The notes: generated by a model not told the origin, from the letters alone. A stretch of 64,000 nucleotides of DNA from Lipingzhangella_A rawalii (GCF_031628175.1 NZ_JAVLVT010000001.1:1-64000); one strand, 5' to 3'; shown: positions 51,097 through 60,525, counted from the stretch's first letter. Numbers and translations: made by a program.

Positions 51097-51696
51097 GTGT
51101 CACAGGAGCGGCTCCCGCCCGGACAGCATGTGCCGCCCGGCTGGCCCGCGCTGCACTACGGCCCCGCGCCACGCTTCCAGGAAGAACGTTGGGACCTGCG
51201 TGTGTTCGGCGCCACCGCCACCGGTGCCGAACAGCGGTGGAACTGGGCCCAATTCGATGCCCTCCCTCGCACCGAAGTCGTCGCTGACCTGCACTGCGTG
51301 ACGCGGTTCAGCGTCCTGGACAACAGGTGGGGCGGGGTGTCCGGGGCTCTGCTGCTGCGGCTGGCGCCACCGGCGCCTGAGGCCACCCACGTGATGGTGT
51401 GGGCCGAGTTCGGCTACTGCGCCAACGTGGCGCTCGCGGACTTCGAAGATCCGAATACCCTGCTGGTCACCCATCACAACGGCCAGCGGCTCGCCACGGA
51501 ACACGGACATCCCGTGCGGTTGGTGGTTCCGCACCGCTACGCCTGGAAGAGCGTGAAGTGGGTGCGCGCCATCGAGTACCTCACCTGCGACCGGCGTGGA
51601 TTCTGGGAGGCGCGGGGCTACCATAACCGTGCCGATCCATGGCGGGCCGAGCGATACGCCTATCAGGAGGAGCCCGGGGACGGGCCGCCACCGTGA
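51097..51696 (+). CDS. Sulfite oxidase-like molybdopterin-dependent oxidoreductase
   Basis: The 199-residue protein is a short single-domain member of the sulfite-oxidase fold. It has LPPGQHVPPGWPALHYG near the start and DLHCVTRFSVLDNRW carrying the molybdenum-coordinating cysteine. Later, VPHRYAWKSVKWVRAIEY matches the cofactor-pocket region. There is no signal peptide or haem domain, so it should be cytoplasmic; substrate and electron partner are unknown. GTG at 51097 follows CAGGAG. Confidence 0.88.
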   Translation: MSQERLPPGQHVPPGWPALHYGPAPRFQEERWDLRVFGATATGAEQRWNWAQFDALPRTEVVADLHCVTRFSVLDNRWGGVSGALLLRLAPPAPEATHVMVWAEFGYCANVALADFEDPNTLLVTHHNGQRLATEHGHPVRLVVPHRYAWKSVKWVRAIEYLTCDRRGFWEARGYHNRADPWRAERYAYQEEPGDGPPP

Positions 51697-51739
51697 CGGT
51701 GGAACGGGCATCCCGGCCCGGGGCAGGTCGAGGAGGGTG

Positions 51740-52924
51740 GTGGCCACCAGGGTGGAGTATCTCGCGCTTGTCACGAGCCTGATCGCGCTGGTCAGTACGA
51801 CCGAGCTGGTTCGGCGCGGATACCGGACCCGGCGCCGGGAACGCGCACTGACCGCCGAGGCAACCCGCAGCACCCTGCGCACCGCGGCCCAGGCCGTGCC
51901 CAGTCTGCGCTCCGGTCTGCGTCCCGAACCGGCGCGCAAGGCGGCACGGCACCTGCGCACCCTGCTGGGAACCCCAGCCGTAGCCCTGGTGACCCACGAG
52001 GAGTGCCTGGCCTGGGTTGGTGTCGGATCCAGCCACAGTGAGCAGGCGCACCTGCTGGCCGCACCCGCACTGCGGGACGGACGAACCTGTGTGGTGGACC
52101 GGTTGGACTGCGGCGACCCAAGCTGCCCCATCGAGTCGGCAGTGGTGGCGCCACTGACCGCGGAACGGCGCACCGTGGGGGCGTTGATCGCGGTTGGTCC
52201 CAGCCCAGAGACCACGCTCGTCGGCGCCACCGACGAGGTGGCTCGTTGGGTGTCGGCCCAGCTGGAACTCGCCGAACTCGAACGATCCCGCGCGCGACTC
52301 GCCGAAGCGGAGCTACGTGCCCTCCGGCTCCAGATTTCCCCGCATTTCGTCTACAACTGCCTCACCACGATCGCCTCGTTCGTGCGCACCAATCCCGAAC
52401 GCGCCCGGGGACTCCTCCTGGACTTCGCCGACTTCGCGCGATACGCCTTCCGCAGCTCGCGTAACCACACCACGCTCGACGAGGAACTCCACTCCATCGA
52501 CCGCTATCTCGCCCTGGAACGGGCCCGGTTCGGTGAGCGGTTGCAGTTCTCGGTGCGGGTGGCTCCCGAGGTGCTGGCCGTGCAGGTTCCCTTCCTGTGC
52601 CTCCAGCCGTTGGTGGAGAACGCAATCCGGCACGGGATGGAGGGCAAGCGCGGCAACGGGCAGGTGACGGTGACCGCGCGGGACGCCGGCGCGGAGGCCC
52701 AGCTCAGTGTCGAGGACGACGGGGTGGGTATGGCCCCGGAATTTGTGGAGTCGGTGCTCTCCGGAGAGGTCCCCCCCAGTGGCGGGATCGGCCTGGCCAA
52801 CGTCGACGAGCGGCTGCGGGCCATGTACGGCGACGCCTACGGACTCGTGGTTGACACCGGACCGGAGGCCGGAACCAAGATCTCCCTGCGCATCCCCAAG
52901 TTCCGCCCGCAGACGGTGGACTGA
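51740..52924 (+). CDS. LytS-type sensor histidine kinase
   Basis: The 394-residue kinase has one N-terminal hydrophobic segment, a GAF-like middle region (about 50-170) with a short Cys pair (RLDCGDPSCP), a His-kinase module (QISPHFVYNCLTTIASFVR with the phospho-histidine) and a GHKL ATPase (LVENAIRHGMEGKRG, GGIGLANVDERL). Together with the LytTR regulator downstream it forms a LytSR-type pair. The start is uncertain: GTG at 51740 or 51752. Gene order suggests control of the symporter operon that follows. Confidence 0.88.
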   Translation: MATRVEYLALVTSLIALVSTTELVRRGYRTRRRERALTAEATRSTLRTAAQAVPSLRSGLRPEPARKAARHLRTLLGTPAVALVTHEECLAWVGVGSSHSEQAHLLAAPALRDGRTCVVDRLDCGDPSCPIESAVVAPLTAERRTVGALIAVGPSPETTLVGATDEVARWVSAQLELAELERSRARLAEAELRALRLQISPHFVYNCLTTIASFVRTNPERARGLLLDFADFARYAFRSSRNHTTLDEELHSIDRYLALERARFGERLQFSVRVAPEVLAVQVPFLCLQPLVENAIRHGMEGKRGNGQVTVTARDAGAEAQLSVEDDGVGMAPEFVESVLSGEVPPSGGIGLANVDERLRAMYGDAYGLVVDTGPEAGTKISLRIPKFRPQTVD

Positions 52925-52996
52925 ACGCCCCATGTCCCCGCACCCGTCCGCATGGTGGGTTTCGCGAATGGGTTGCGAGCTTCGCCGCGGTTGAGC

Positions 52997-53737
52997 ATGC
53001 TCGTGACCATGCTTCGGGTCCTAGCTGTGGACGACGAGGCCCCCGCCCTCGAGGAGCTGGCCTATCTCCTTCGGCAGGATTCACGTGTGGGGCACGTCGC
53101 GGTCGCTGACGACGCCCCCCAGGCGATGCGCCTGGTCAGTGACTCGGTCGCCCAGGGGGAGCCGTTCGATGCCCTGTTTCTCGACATTCGGATGCCGGGG
53201 CCCAGCGGGATCGACATCGCGCGTTTCGTCGGCGCCCTGGCCCGCCCCCCGGATGTGGTGTTCGTCACCGCTCACGAGGATTTCGCGGTGACGGCCTTCT
53301 CACTTCGGGCCACCGACTACCTGCTGAAGCCTCTGCGGGAGGAACGGGTGGCGGAGACGGTGCGGCGTATCGCCGAGGCCCGGAACCCACAGGAAGAGGA
53401 TCCGCGGGTTCCCGTCGAGCTGGGTGGGCGCACCCGCCTCATTCCGCGCGGCGACATTCGCTACGCGGAGGCACAGGGAGACTATGTGCGCCTGCGCACG
53501 GCCGAGGGCGGGTACCTGATTCGAAGTACGCTCAGCGCCCTGGAACGGGAGTGGGAAGGTGCGGGGTTCGTCCGGATCCACCGCAGCGTACTGGTCGCGG
53601 TGCGGCACGTGTCCGAGCTACGTACCGATGGCGCCCGGGCACGGGTCAAGGTAGGGGAGGAGTACCTGCCGGTGAGTCGAAGACAGACACGTGAGGTTCG
53701 CGAACACCTGCTACGCCAGGTGGGCGAGCAGTCGTGA
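52997..53737 (+). CDS. LytTR family response regulator
   Basis: This 246-residue regulator has a receiver (LRVLAVDDEAPALEELAYLL; phospho-Asp in ALFLDIRMPGPSG; Lys in YLLKPLREE) and a LytTR DNA-binding domain (about 140-245: YAEAQGDYVRLRTAEGGYL, FVRIHRSVLVAVRHV). It pairs with the LytS kinase 72 bases upstream. Its stop overlaps the next gene by four bases, so regulator and transport genes form one unit. An in-frame ATG at 53009 is an alternative start. Confidence 0.9.
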   Translation: MLVTMLRVLAVDDEAPALEELAYLLRQDSRVGHVAVADDAPQAMRLVSDSVAQGEPFDALFLDIRMPGPSGIDIARFVGALARPPDVVFVTAHEDFAVTAFSLRATDYLLKPLREERVAETVRRIAEARNPQEEDPRVPVELGGRTRLIPRGDIRYAEAQGDYVRLRTAEGGYLIRSTLSALEREWEGAGFVRIHRSVLVAVRHVSELRTDGARARVKVGEEYLPVSRRQTREVREHLLRQVGEQS

Positions 53738-54132
53738 GCGACGCGGAGCGACCCCGGCGGGTCACGGTGATGAGTCCCGCCACGCGCCGTGCCCGCGCCG
53801 CCGTCGACGCGCGTGCGGTAGCGGCCTCGACGCGTGGCCCGGCCGGTGCCTCCGAGGTCGAGTACGGCCCCCGTTCCTGGTCGCCCTATCCGGCCATGCG
53901 GCGGCAGCTCACCGCGGCGCTGCTGCCGGTGACCGCCGTGGTTGTGGTGCTGTTTGGTGGCCCGACCCTACTTCTGGTGCATCCCGCGTTGGTCGAACAG
54001 ACCCTGTGGGGGGCTCCTGCCCCCCTGGTGCTCGCCGCGGCGGCTGGGGCCGTCCTCCTGGCGTTGGCGACGGTGGCCGTGCGCCGCAGTGAGTCCCTGG
54101 AGGACGGGGAGAACCGGTGGAACCGTTGGTGA
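53734..54132 (+). CDS. Small membrane protein, symporter partner (DUF485-like position)
   Basis: The 132-residue protein has a charged N-terminal region (about 1-55) and two membrane spans (about 58-82 and 94-113). It lies exactly where actP operons carry the small DUF485 (YjcH) gene: after the regulator, before and overlapping the symporter gene. I do not see a firm DUF485 match, so the link is by position. It probably assists symporter folding or function. Confidence 0.7.
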   Translation: MSDAERPRRVTVMSPATRRARAAVDARAVAASTRGPAGASEVEYGPRSWSPYPAMRRQLTAALLPVTAVVVVLFGGPTLLLVHPALVEQTLWGAPAPLVLAAAAGAVLLALATVAVRRSESLEDGENRWNRW

Positions 54133-55547
54133 GCACCACGCGTGCACCTGGGCCGGTGACCGCCGCCTGTGCCATCTGCGCTGAGCAGATCTCGGTCGCG
54201 ATGTTGCTGGCGTTCACCGGGCTGCTCCTGGTCGAGGGGGTGGCCGCGGGGTGGCTCGCCGTAGCCGTTGGCTGCGGCTATGTGCTGCTCGCCACCCTGG
54301 TGGTGGCGCCGTTGCGTCGTTCCCAGGTCTACAGCCTGTCCGACTTCGCCGAGTGGCGGCTTCAGTCCCGCTGGGTGCGGCGCATGGTGAGCTTCTGCGC
54401 CGTGTGGGTGGGCTGCCTGTCGGTGTTGTCTCTGTTCGTGCTGGCGGGGCGCCTCACCGCGTGGCTGTTCGGGGCGCCGGACTGGGTGGGCTGGCTCGGC
54501 CTGGCCGTGATCGCCCTGCCGATCGCCCTGGCCGGAGCGTTGGGCTCCAGCACCGGCTTTCAGGCGCTTCAGTTCTGGGGGCTGCTGGTGACCCTGGCCA
54601 CCCCGGTCGTGATGGTGGCGTGGGGGCTACCGGCCGTGTCGATTGACGGAGGCGGGGGCGGGGATATTCCCGTTCCGGTGCGGGGAGAGGGAACCGGTTT
54701 CCTACCCGAAACCTCGGTCGGAACGTACTCGCTCTATCTCGCACTCGCTCTGGGAGTAGTCGGGTTCCCGCAGCTGGCGGTGCGATGCTCGACCTTGCGG
54801 GATGCGCGTCGGGCCCGGCGCACGGTTCTGCTCGTTCCCCCGCTGCTGGCCCTGCTGGTGCTGGTTCCGTTCGGCTACACAGCGCTGGCGACGGATTTTG
54901 TGCGGGACCAGGGCGTGTATCCGGAACTGCTGCCCCTGGTGCTGAGTACGCATGCCGCTCCGACGGCCATGGGGGGAATCCTGGCAGCCGTGCTCGGCCT
55001 GGGGGTGGCCGTGGCCCTGGTTGCGGGGGTGTCGGGGCTGCTGCGGCTGATGGGCGGCGCTATTGCCCAGTGTGTGTTGGGCGGGGGAGTGAGTGCCCTG
55101 CGCGTGGGGGCGACGCTGGCCCTCGTGGTGCCGCTGTTGGGGCTCGCCGTGCTGCCCGGACTCTCCCAGCTGGGACTGGCCACGCTCGTGGGTGTCGTGT
55201 TCGAGCTGAGCGCCGTCACCCTGGCCCCCATGCTGATCCTGGGGATCTGGTGGGACCGACTGACGGACGTGGGCGTGGCCTCCGGGCTCGCAGTCGGGTT
55301 CGTGGCCACGGTGGTCAGTCTCACTCTCCGGGTGACCGCGGTCCCGTTCGGAGGGGGCGGCGCTTTCGGTGAGCTGGTCACCCAGCCGGTCCTGCTGGTG
55401 ACGCCCGCCGTGGTGGCTGTCATGATGGTGGTTTCCCTGGTCACCGCGCGTCGCGCACCCCCCAAGGTGCACGCACATCTGGGACGGATGCATCTGGCCG
55501 GTGCCGACGAGGCGCCATTCACCCCTCCTACCGCTCATCGCTTGTGA
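54117..55547 (+). CDS. Sodium:solute symporter family protein (ActP/MctC-like)
   Basis: This 476-residue protein has about 13 hydrophobic spans and SSS-family features: LSDFAEWR near the start of a helix, the loop between spans 5 and 6 with a Gly-rich stretch, and LALALGVVGFPQLAVRCST matching the ActP region GTAGLPHIL. It probably couples sodium or proton entry to uptake of a monocarboxylate such as acetate, pyruvate or propionate. It overlaps the small membrane protein by 16 bases. The LytSR pair at the head of the operon is its likely regulator. Confidence 0.87.
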   Translation: MEPLVSTTRAPGPVTAACAICAEQISVAMLLAFTGLLLVEGVAAGWLAVAVGCGYVLLATLVVAPLRRSQVYSLSDFAEWRLQSRWVRRMVSFCAVWVGCLSVLSLFVLAGRLTAWLFGAPDWVGWLGLAVIALPIALAGALGSSTGFQALQFWGLLVTLATPVVMVAWGLPAVSIDGGGGGDIPVPVRGEGTGFLPETSVGTYSLYLALALGVVGFPQLAVRCSTLRDARRARRTVLLVPPLLALLVLVPFGYTALATDFVRDQGVYPELLPLVLSTHAAPTAMGGILAAVLGLGVAVALVAGVSGLLRLMGGAIAQCVLGGGVSALRVGATLALVVPLLGLAVLPGLSQLGLATLVGVVFELSAVTLAPMLILGIWWDRLTDVGVASGLAVGFVATVVSLTLRVTAVPFGGGGAFGELVTQPVLLVTPAVVAVMMVVSLVTARRAPPKVHAHLGRMHLAGADEAPFTPPTAHRL

Positions 55548-55933
55548 ATGACCGTTCGTCGCGCCCCGTGCCGTGAAGCGCCCGGTTCCGCCCGTCCGCC
55601 GATCCGAGGCTCGGAACCCGGGTGCGGGCACGGCCCAGGGGCCTAGAGTGAGACGTGCTCGGAGGTTCTACCGCCGCCGCAGGCGGAGGTGGAAACGCTG
55701 ATCCGGGAGAGTGGATCCCGGTCAGGGAGGGTGCGGACACGGTGCCGTGCGTCACCGATGTAGCAGGTCGGTGACGAGGAGGGGAGCGGTACCGAAGGCG
55801 TGTCGCTCGGACGTTGGCGGGGAGTTGGCGTCCGGGCGACACGCATGTCCACCATCCCCAAACCCTGGGGCCAGCGGGCTACTGAGAGCTACGTGGGCTA
55901 CGTGCCGGAACGGTCGAGCACCACCCGGCGCCG
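55548..55933. other. Convergent intergenic region with hairpins
   Basis: No gene is supported in this 386-base gap between the symporter and pknL genes. It contains CCGGGA-gagtgga-TCCCGG (about 55702-55720), a perfect GTCACCGA/TCGGTGAC pair (55751-55775) and the hairpin described at 55800-55842. Confidence 0.65.
55800..55842 (-). terminator. Hairpin downstream of pknL
   Basis: GTGTCGC plus GGACG pair with CGTCC plus GCGACAC with a two-base internal mismatch and a 15-base loop, about 92 bases beyond the pknL stop. Confidence 0.5.
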
Positions 55934-57838
55934 CTAGTCGTCGTCCTCGGGCCCGTCTCCACCGCGACCGGGGAGGCCGAGCGGGGACACATTGAGCTCG
56001 ATCTCCGTCCCGGGCGGGACGGATTCCCCCGGCTCCGGAGACATGGCCCGCACCCGGTCTCCGAGAATCCCCCGCACGGTGACTTCCAACCCCAGTTCCT
56101 CCAGCTCCGCCTGTGCCTCGTCGAGTGGCATGCCGTGCAGGTCGGGAACCTCGACGTCGGGGGGACCAGCGGACACGGTGAGGGTGACGGTGTCCCCGTG
56201 GGCCACGGATTCCCCGGCCGCAGGGGCCTGCTCCATGACCTCGTCCTCGGGGATGTCCTCGTTCTCCTCCTCGACAATGTCCGCCTCGAGACCGGCGTCC
56301 TCGAGCTGGGTCCTGGCGTCGTCCACGTGCTCGCCCACGAGGTCCGGAGCATCGAAGCCCGCACTGACCCGCAGTTCGATCGGCTCCTCCCGATCGGCGG
56401 CGGAACCCTCGCTGGGGCTGATGCCGACGACCACGTCCATGGGTTGGTCGTAGGAGACCGTCTCCTCCTCCTCGAACTCGGTGAATCCGAGCTCTTCCAG
56501 CTCCGCACGTACCTCGCCGGCCGGCCGCCCCACGAGCCCCTCGGGAAGTTCGACGTGCCGCCCGCCCTGGGATAGCGACAGGGTCACCGTGTCCTCGTCC
56601 GGGAGGATGGACGCTCCGGCCTCGGGGCTGGTTTCGGCAACCTCGCCCTCGGCCACGTCGTCGCTGTAGACGGGCTCGTCTCCCACGACCACATCGATAC
56701 CGGCGTCCTCGGCCGTGGCCACCGCCTCGTCCTCGGTCATCCCCACCAGGTCCGGAACCGGCTCGTAGCGCCCCACCAGGAGCCACCAGGCGTAGCCGGC
56801 CAGCACCCCGAGCACCGCGAGAACAATCAACGCGCCGACCACGAGCTGCCAGCGCCCCCCACGAGCAGACGTGCTGCCGGGGTCGGTGAGGTTCTGCGTG
56901 GCCAGTCCGTCCACCAGTGTCGCGTTGTGGTGCCCCGCGGCCGCGGCTGGAAGCACGGAGGTGGCCGCGGCCACCGGCGCCGGCGCGCCGATGTCGGGAA
57001 CGGCGGACTGCAACTGCGCGAGCAGCTGTTGGGCGTCGCTGGGGCGCCGCTCAGGATCGCGCGCCGTCGCGCTGGCGACCACCTGGTCCACACCCTCGGG
57101 CAGCTCCGCGACCCGCCGCGATGGTGGGGGAACGTCGGTGTTGACGTGCTGGTAGGCCACCGCGATCGGGCTTTCCCCCGTGTGTGGCTGCTCGCCCGTG
57201 AGGAGCTCGTAGAGGACGATCCCGGCCGCGTACACGTCGGTGCGGGCATCCGCCCGGTTGTCGGTGATCTGCTCCGGGGCGAGATAGGCCGCGGTCCCCA
57301 GCAGCTCACCGGCACGGGTCTGCCCGTCGACACTGCCTTCGGCGGCGCGGGCCAGTCCGAAGTCAGCCACCTTGACCTGACCGTCGGCGGTGAGGAGGAC
57401 GTTCTCCGGTTTGATGTCACGGTGAACGAGCCCCGCCCGGTGGGCGGCTCCCAGCCCGGCCAGTACCGAGGCCAGAGTGCGCAGGGCCTCTTCGGGCGGT
57501 AGCCGACCGTGGGTGTGCAGGAGGTCCCGCAGGGTGCTGCCGGGAACGTATTCCATGGCCAGATACACATAACCCTGGTCCGTGCCCTGGTCGAACACCT
57601 GAACGACGTTGGCATGGGAGAGTTTGGCCACAGCCTGGGCCTCACCGATGAACCGACGGACGAACGCCGGGTCACTGGTCAGGTTCGCGTGCATGACCTT
57701 GAGCGCGACCCGCCGATCGAGCCGCTGGTCGTGCGCGATATAGACCGTCGCCATGCCGCCGCCGGCCAGGCGCGCGTCCACGTGGTAGCGCTGGCCTAAG
57801 GTGATCCCGACGAGTGGGTCCACGGTCATCTGGTCCAC
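55934..57838 (-). CDS. pknL: PASTA-domain Ser/Thr kinase (PknL-like)
   Basis: The 634-residue membrane kinase has a kinase domain (about 12-275: glycine loop LAGGGMATVYIAH, Lys47, HRDIKPENVLL with Asp141, DFGLA at 160), one membrane span (about 330-356) and four acidic PASTA repeats outside (about 359-424, 427-493, 495-558 and 560-618). PASTA repeats sense cell-wall precursors. Neighbourhood and the nearby Rv2175c-like gene match PknL; Corynebacterium PknL also has PASTA domains while Mycobacterium PknL lacks them. It starts 66 bases after thiG and may share its transcript. Confidence 0.9.
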   Translation of the reverse strand: MDQMTVDPLVGITLGQRYHVDARLAGGGMATVYIAHDQRLDRRVALKVMHANLTSDPAFVRRFIGEAQAVAKLSHANVVQVFDQGTDQGYVYLAMEYVPGSTLRDLLHTHGRLPPEEALRTLASVLAGLGAAHRAGLVHRDIKPENVLLTADGQVKVADFGLARAAEGSVDGQTRAGELLGTAAYLAPEQITDNRADARTDVYAAGIVLYELLTGEQPHTGESPIAVAYQHVNTDVPPPSRRVAELPEGVDQVVASATARDPERRPSDAQQLLAQLQSAVPDIGAPAPVAAATSVLPAAAAGHHNATLVDGLATQNLTDPGSTSARGGRWQLVVGALIVLAVLGVLAGYAWWLLVGRYEPVPDLVGMTEDEAVATAEDAGIDVVVGDEPVYSDDVAEGEVAETSPEAGASILPDEDTVTLSLSQGGRHVELPEGLVGRPAGEVRAELEELGFTEFEEEETVSYDQPMDVVVGISPSEGSAADREEPIELRVSAGFDAPDLVGEHVDDARTQLEDAGLEADIVEEENEDIPEDEVMEQAPAAGESVAHGDTVTLTVSAGPPDVEVPDLHGMPLDEAQAELEELGLEVTVRGILGDRVRAMSPEPGESVPPGTEIELNVSPLGLPGRGGDGPEDDD

Positions 57839-57904
57839 ACCGGTGAGTGTACGGGTGATCGGGACAACTGGCGCGCACGCGGGGATGTCCCGTGGGTGCG
57901 TCGT

Positions 57905-58732
57905 TCAGTCCACTGGTGGGGACGAGGCGCGGGCATAGCGACGTACCGGAATCCGGCCCGCACGCCGGGCCGCGCGCCCCGCGCGAACCCCGTCGCGCAT
58001 CGCAGCGGCCATCCGAGCCGGCTCCTGGGCACGGGTGACAGCTGTGGCGGTCATCACCGCCGCGCACCCCAGCTCCATGGCCAGCGCAGCTTCACTCGCC
58101 GTGCCGATGCCGGCATCCAGAATGACGGGAAGTTCGGTCTGCTCGACAATCAGTTCGATATTGTGCGGATTGCGGATCCCCAACCCTGATCCGATCGGGG
58201 CCCCCAACGGCATGATCGCCGAACAGCCCAGCTGTTCCAGACGCCGCGCCAGCACGGGATCGTCGTTCGTGTAGGGCAGGACCACGAAACCGTCGTCGAC
58301 CAGCTGCTCCGCGGCCTCCAACAGCTCGACGGGGTCCGGCAGCAGCGTGTGCTCGTCGGCGATAACCTCCAGCTTCACCCAGTCGGTTTCCAGGGCCTCC
58401 CGCGCCAGACGGGCTGTTTTGAGTGCGTCCACGGCCGTGAAGCACCCGGCGGTGTTGGGTAGGAGGCGAATCGGCCGGTCACCGAGGACATCCACCAGCG
58501 AGCCGCGGCTGGTGGGGTCGACCCGGCGCATTGCCACGGTGACCAGCTCGGTTTCCGAGATGTCCAGGACCTCGGACAGCACCTGCATGCTGGGAATGCC
58601 GCCGGTGCCCATGATCAGGCGAGAGTCGAACGAGGTTCCGGCCAGTACCAGCGGATCGTCCCGGCCCTGCGCTCCCGTCGGGGAAGGCGCCGTGGATGTG
58701 GAGCCCGACTGGGCTCCGAGTTGTGCCGTCAC
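57905..58732 (-). CDS. thiG: Thiazole synthase
   Basis: The 275-residue enzyme forms the thiazole phosphate of thiamine from deoxyxylulose-5-phosphate, dehydroglycine and ThiS thiocarboxylate. Lys120 in DWVKLEVIAD is the Schiff-base lysine. PNTAGC, LPYTNDDPVLARRL and GSGLGIRNPHNI are family blocks. GTG at 58732 follows GGGAGG, five bases after thiS. A 30-residue Ser/Thr-rich N-terminal extension precedes the barrel. Confidence 0.95.
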   Translation of the reverse strand: MTAQLGAQSGSTSTAPSPTGAQGRDDPLVLAGTSFDSRLIMGTGGIPSMQVLSEVLDISETELVTVAMRRVDPTSRGSLVDVLGDRPIRLLPNTAGCFTAVDALKTARLAREALETDWVKLEVIADEHTLLPDPVELLEAAEQLVDDGFVVLPYTNDDPVLARRLEQLGCSAIMPLGAPIGSGLGIRNPHNIELIVEQTELPVILDAGIGTASEAALAMELGCAAVMTATAVTRAQEPARMAAAMRDGVRAGRAARRAGRIPVRRYARASSPPVD

Positions 58733-58737
58733 TATGT

Positions 58738-58986
58738 TCAGCCTCCCTGCACCGCGGTCAGGACGTCGATCCGATCTCCGGGACGAAGGACACGCCGGGG
58801 CCACTCCGTGCGGGGCACCACCTCGTCGTTGAGGCTGACCGCGACACCCGACGTTGCCGTGGTGAGCTCGCCCACGACCGTGGCCACCGTGGTTCCCGGT
58901 GGCAGGGTGCGGGTCTCCCCGTTGACTGCGACCTCCAGTACGGTGCCGGACGGTCGGGCCTCCGGGAGCTCGCTGTGCTCGGTCAC
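58738..58986 (-). CDS. thiS: Sulfur carrier protein ThiS
   Basis: The 82-residue ubiquitin-like carrier ends in the required Gly-Gly (LTAVQGG), which becomes a thiocarboxylate donating sulfur to thiazole. ATSGVAVSLNDEVVPRTEW and GDRIDVLTAV are typical. An N-terminal extension of about 15 residues is present. It overlaps thiO by four bases and is followed by thiG. Confidence 0.95.
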   Translation of the reverse strand: MTEHSELPEARPSGTVLEVAVNGETRTLPPGTTVATVVGELTTATSGVAVSLNDEVVPRTEWPRRVLRPGDRIDVLTAVQGG

Positions 58987-60290
58987 GCCTGTACCTCCTG
59001 CGCTGTGAACGTTCGGTCTGTGAACCGTGTCGCCGCGAAGTCCGCGGCCGCCGCGGGCAGGGTGCCGGTGGTCACCGACTGAGCCAAGGCCTCGGCTGTG
59101 ATCGGTGCCAGAAGTACGCCATGCCGGGAGTGCCCGGCCGCCAACTGCAAACCGGGTACACCCGTGGGGCCCAGGAGAGGGCCGTTGTCCGGCGAGCCGG
59201 GGCGGAACCCGACCGACGTTTCGGTGATCTCCAGTTCACCCACACCGGGAACCAGTTCGTGCGCGTCGCGGAGCAGGCGCCACACTCCCTCCGCGGTGAG
59301 GCTCGCATCGAATCCGAGTTCCTCCTGGGTGGCACCCAGCACGATTTCGCCGGTGTCGCGGGGCACCAGGTACACCGGGCTCCCCCGAACCAGGCCACGC
59401 ACGGTGCGCGAGACCAGTGCCCCGCTGCCTCTCCGCGCTCCTGCCGCCGGACGCAACCGCAGGACCTCACCCTTGACCGGGCGTATGTCCACACACAGAT
59501 GCTGAGCCAGGTCACGAGGCAGCAGCTCACTCGCCCAGGCTCCGGTAGCCAACACCACCGTGGACGCCTCCACGGTCTCGCCGGTATCCAGACGAATGCC
59601 GGACACCGCCGCGTCAGGCTCGGGTGCTGCTGACGCGGTTGACTCTTCCGTTCTCCGGACGCAGAGCTCACGAACCCGGCCGGTGTGCAGCTGCACTCCC
59701 CGGCGGGTCGCTGCACTGTACAGGGCCGTGGTGAGCGCCCGAGGATCGACGGAGTGGTCGTCGGGCGCGAGAATCCCGCCACGCACCCCCGGAGCCAGCC
59801 CCGGTTCCAGCCGGCGACAGGCACGGCTCGTCAACCGTTCGGTGCGGACCCCGATCCGGTCCTGGAGCAGTCGGAGCTCATCCAGGCGGGCCAGGTCGTC
59901 CTGGTCGAAGGCGACCTGGAGCGTTCCGGTGCGGTGATACCCGGACCCCGAGGCGGGAGGGCTGTGTCCGCGATCGGCGTCGACCTCGGCGACGAAGCTC
60001 GGATACAGGTCCCGCGAGGCCATCGCCAGGCGCATCAGTGGCTCCTCGCCGAACGACGCCTCCGTCGCCGGTGTGAGCATTCCCGCGGCAACCTGGGATG
60101 CCGCGTGTGGGTGTGCGGAATCGACGACCATGACCCGCTGGCCCCGGCGGCCCAGGCGCCACGCGGTCGCAAGCCCGATGATCCCGCCGCCCACCACGAT
60201 CGTGTCCAGCCTGCTGCCGGCTCCGGCCACCACCGGGGGTGTGGGGCGAGTCGTCGCCGTGGCTGATGTGGGCGCAGCTTCGAACTGCAC
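58983..60290 (-). CDS. thiO: Glycine oxidase ThiO
   Basis: The 435-residue FAD enzyme oxidises glycine to the imine needed by ThiG. The FAD fold begins near residue 29 with DTIVVGGGIIGLATAWRLG; GMLTPATEASFGEEP and the C-terminal HSRHGVLLAPITAE are family blocks. Residues 1-28 are a low-complexity Ala/Thr/Pro extension; a later start is possible. It heads thiO-thiS-thiG behind a TPP riboswitch, whose 3' strand contains the ribosome-binding site. Confidence 0.93.
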   Translation of the reverse strand: MQFEAAPTSATATTRPTPPVVAGAGSRLDTIVVGGGIIGLATAWRLGRRGQRVMVVDSAHPHAASQVAAGMLTPATEASFGEEPLMRLAMASRDLYPSFVAEVDADRGHSPPASGSGYHRTGTLQVAFDQDDLARLDELRLLQDRIGVRTERLTSRACRRLEPGLAPGVRGGILAPDDHSVDPRALTTALYSAATRRGVQLHTGRVRELCVRRTEESTASAAPEPDAAVSGIRLDTGETVEASTVVLATGAWASELLPRDLAQHLCVDIRPVKGEVLRLRPAAGARRGSGALVSRTVRGLVRGSPVYLVPRDTGEIVLGATQEELGFDASLTAEGVWRLLRDAHELVPGVGELEITETSVGFRPGSPDNGPLLGPTGVPGLQLAAGHSRHGVLLAPITAEALAQSVTTGTLPAAAADFAATRFTDRTFTAQEVQA

Positions 60291-60297
60291 GAAACAC

Positions 60298-60395
60298 CAC
60301 TCCCTTCGCCGGCATGATCCGGATCAGGTCTGTGCGGTCGGAGACGCTGAAGTCTCCCTCTCAGCCGGGTGCTCCCGGCTCCCGCGGGTTCGACG
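60298..60395 (-). ncRNA. TPP (THI-box) riboswitch
   Basis: On the minus strand the conserved elements appear in order: GGCTGAGAGGGAG (the THI CUGAGA block), then ACCTGATCCGGATCATGCC and GGCGAAGGGAG. These match the TPP aptamer. The final AAGGGAG lies 7-15 bases before the thiO GTG and looks like the ribosome-binding site, so bound TPP would hide it and block translation. Outer limits are approximate. Confidence 0.95.
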
Positions 60396-60525
60396 GCTCT
60401 GTGTTCTTGCCCTCCCATTCTAGGAGAGCCCTCAAGGTCGGCGTTCTGCGCCGGTGAACACGGGCCCCACGCCACGAGGCGAAACCCGGGTTTGTCGAGG
60501 CGCGAAACGTGGCACATTGGGCTAT

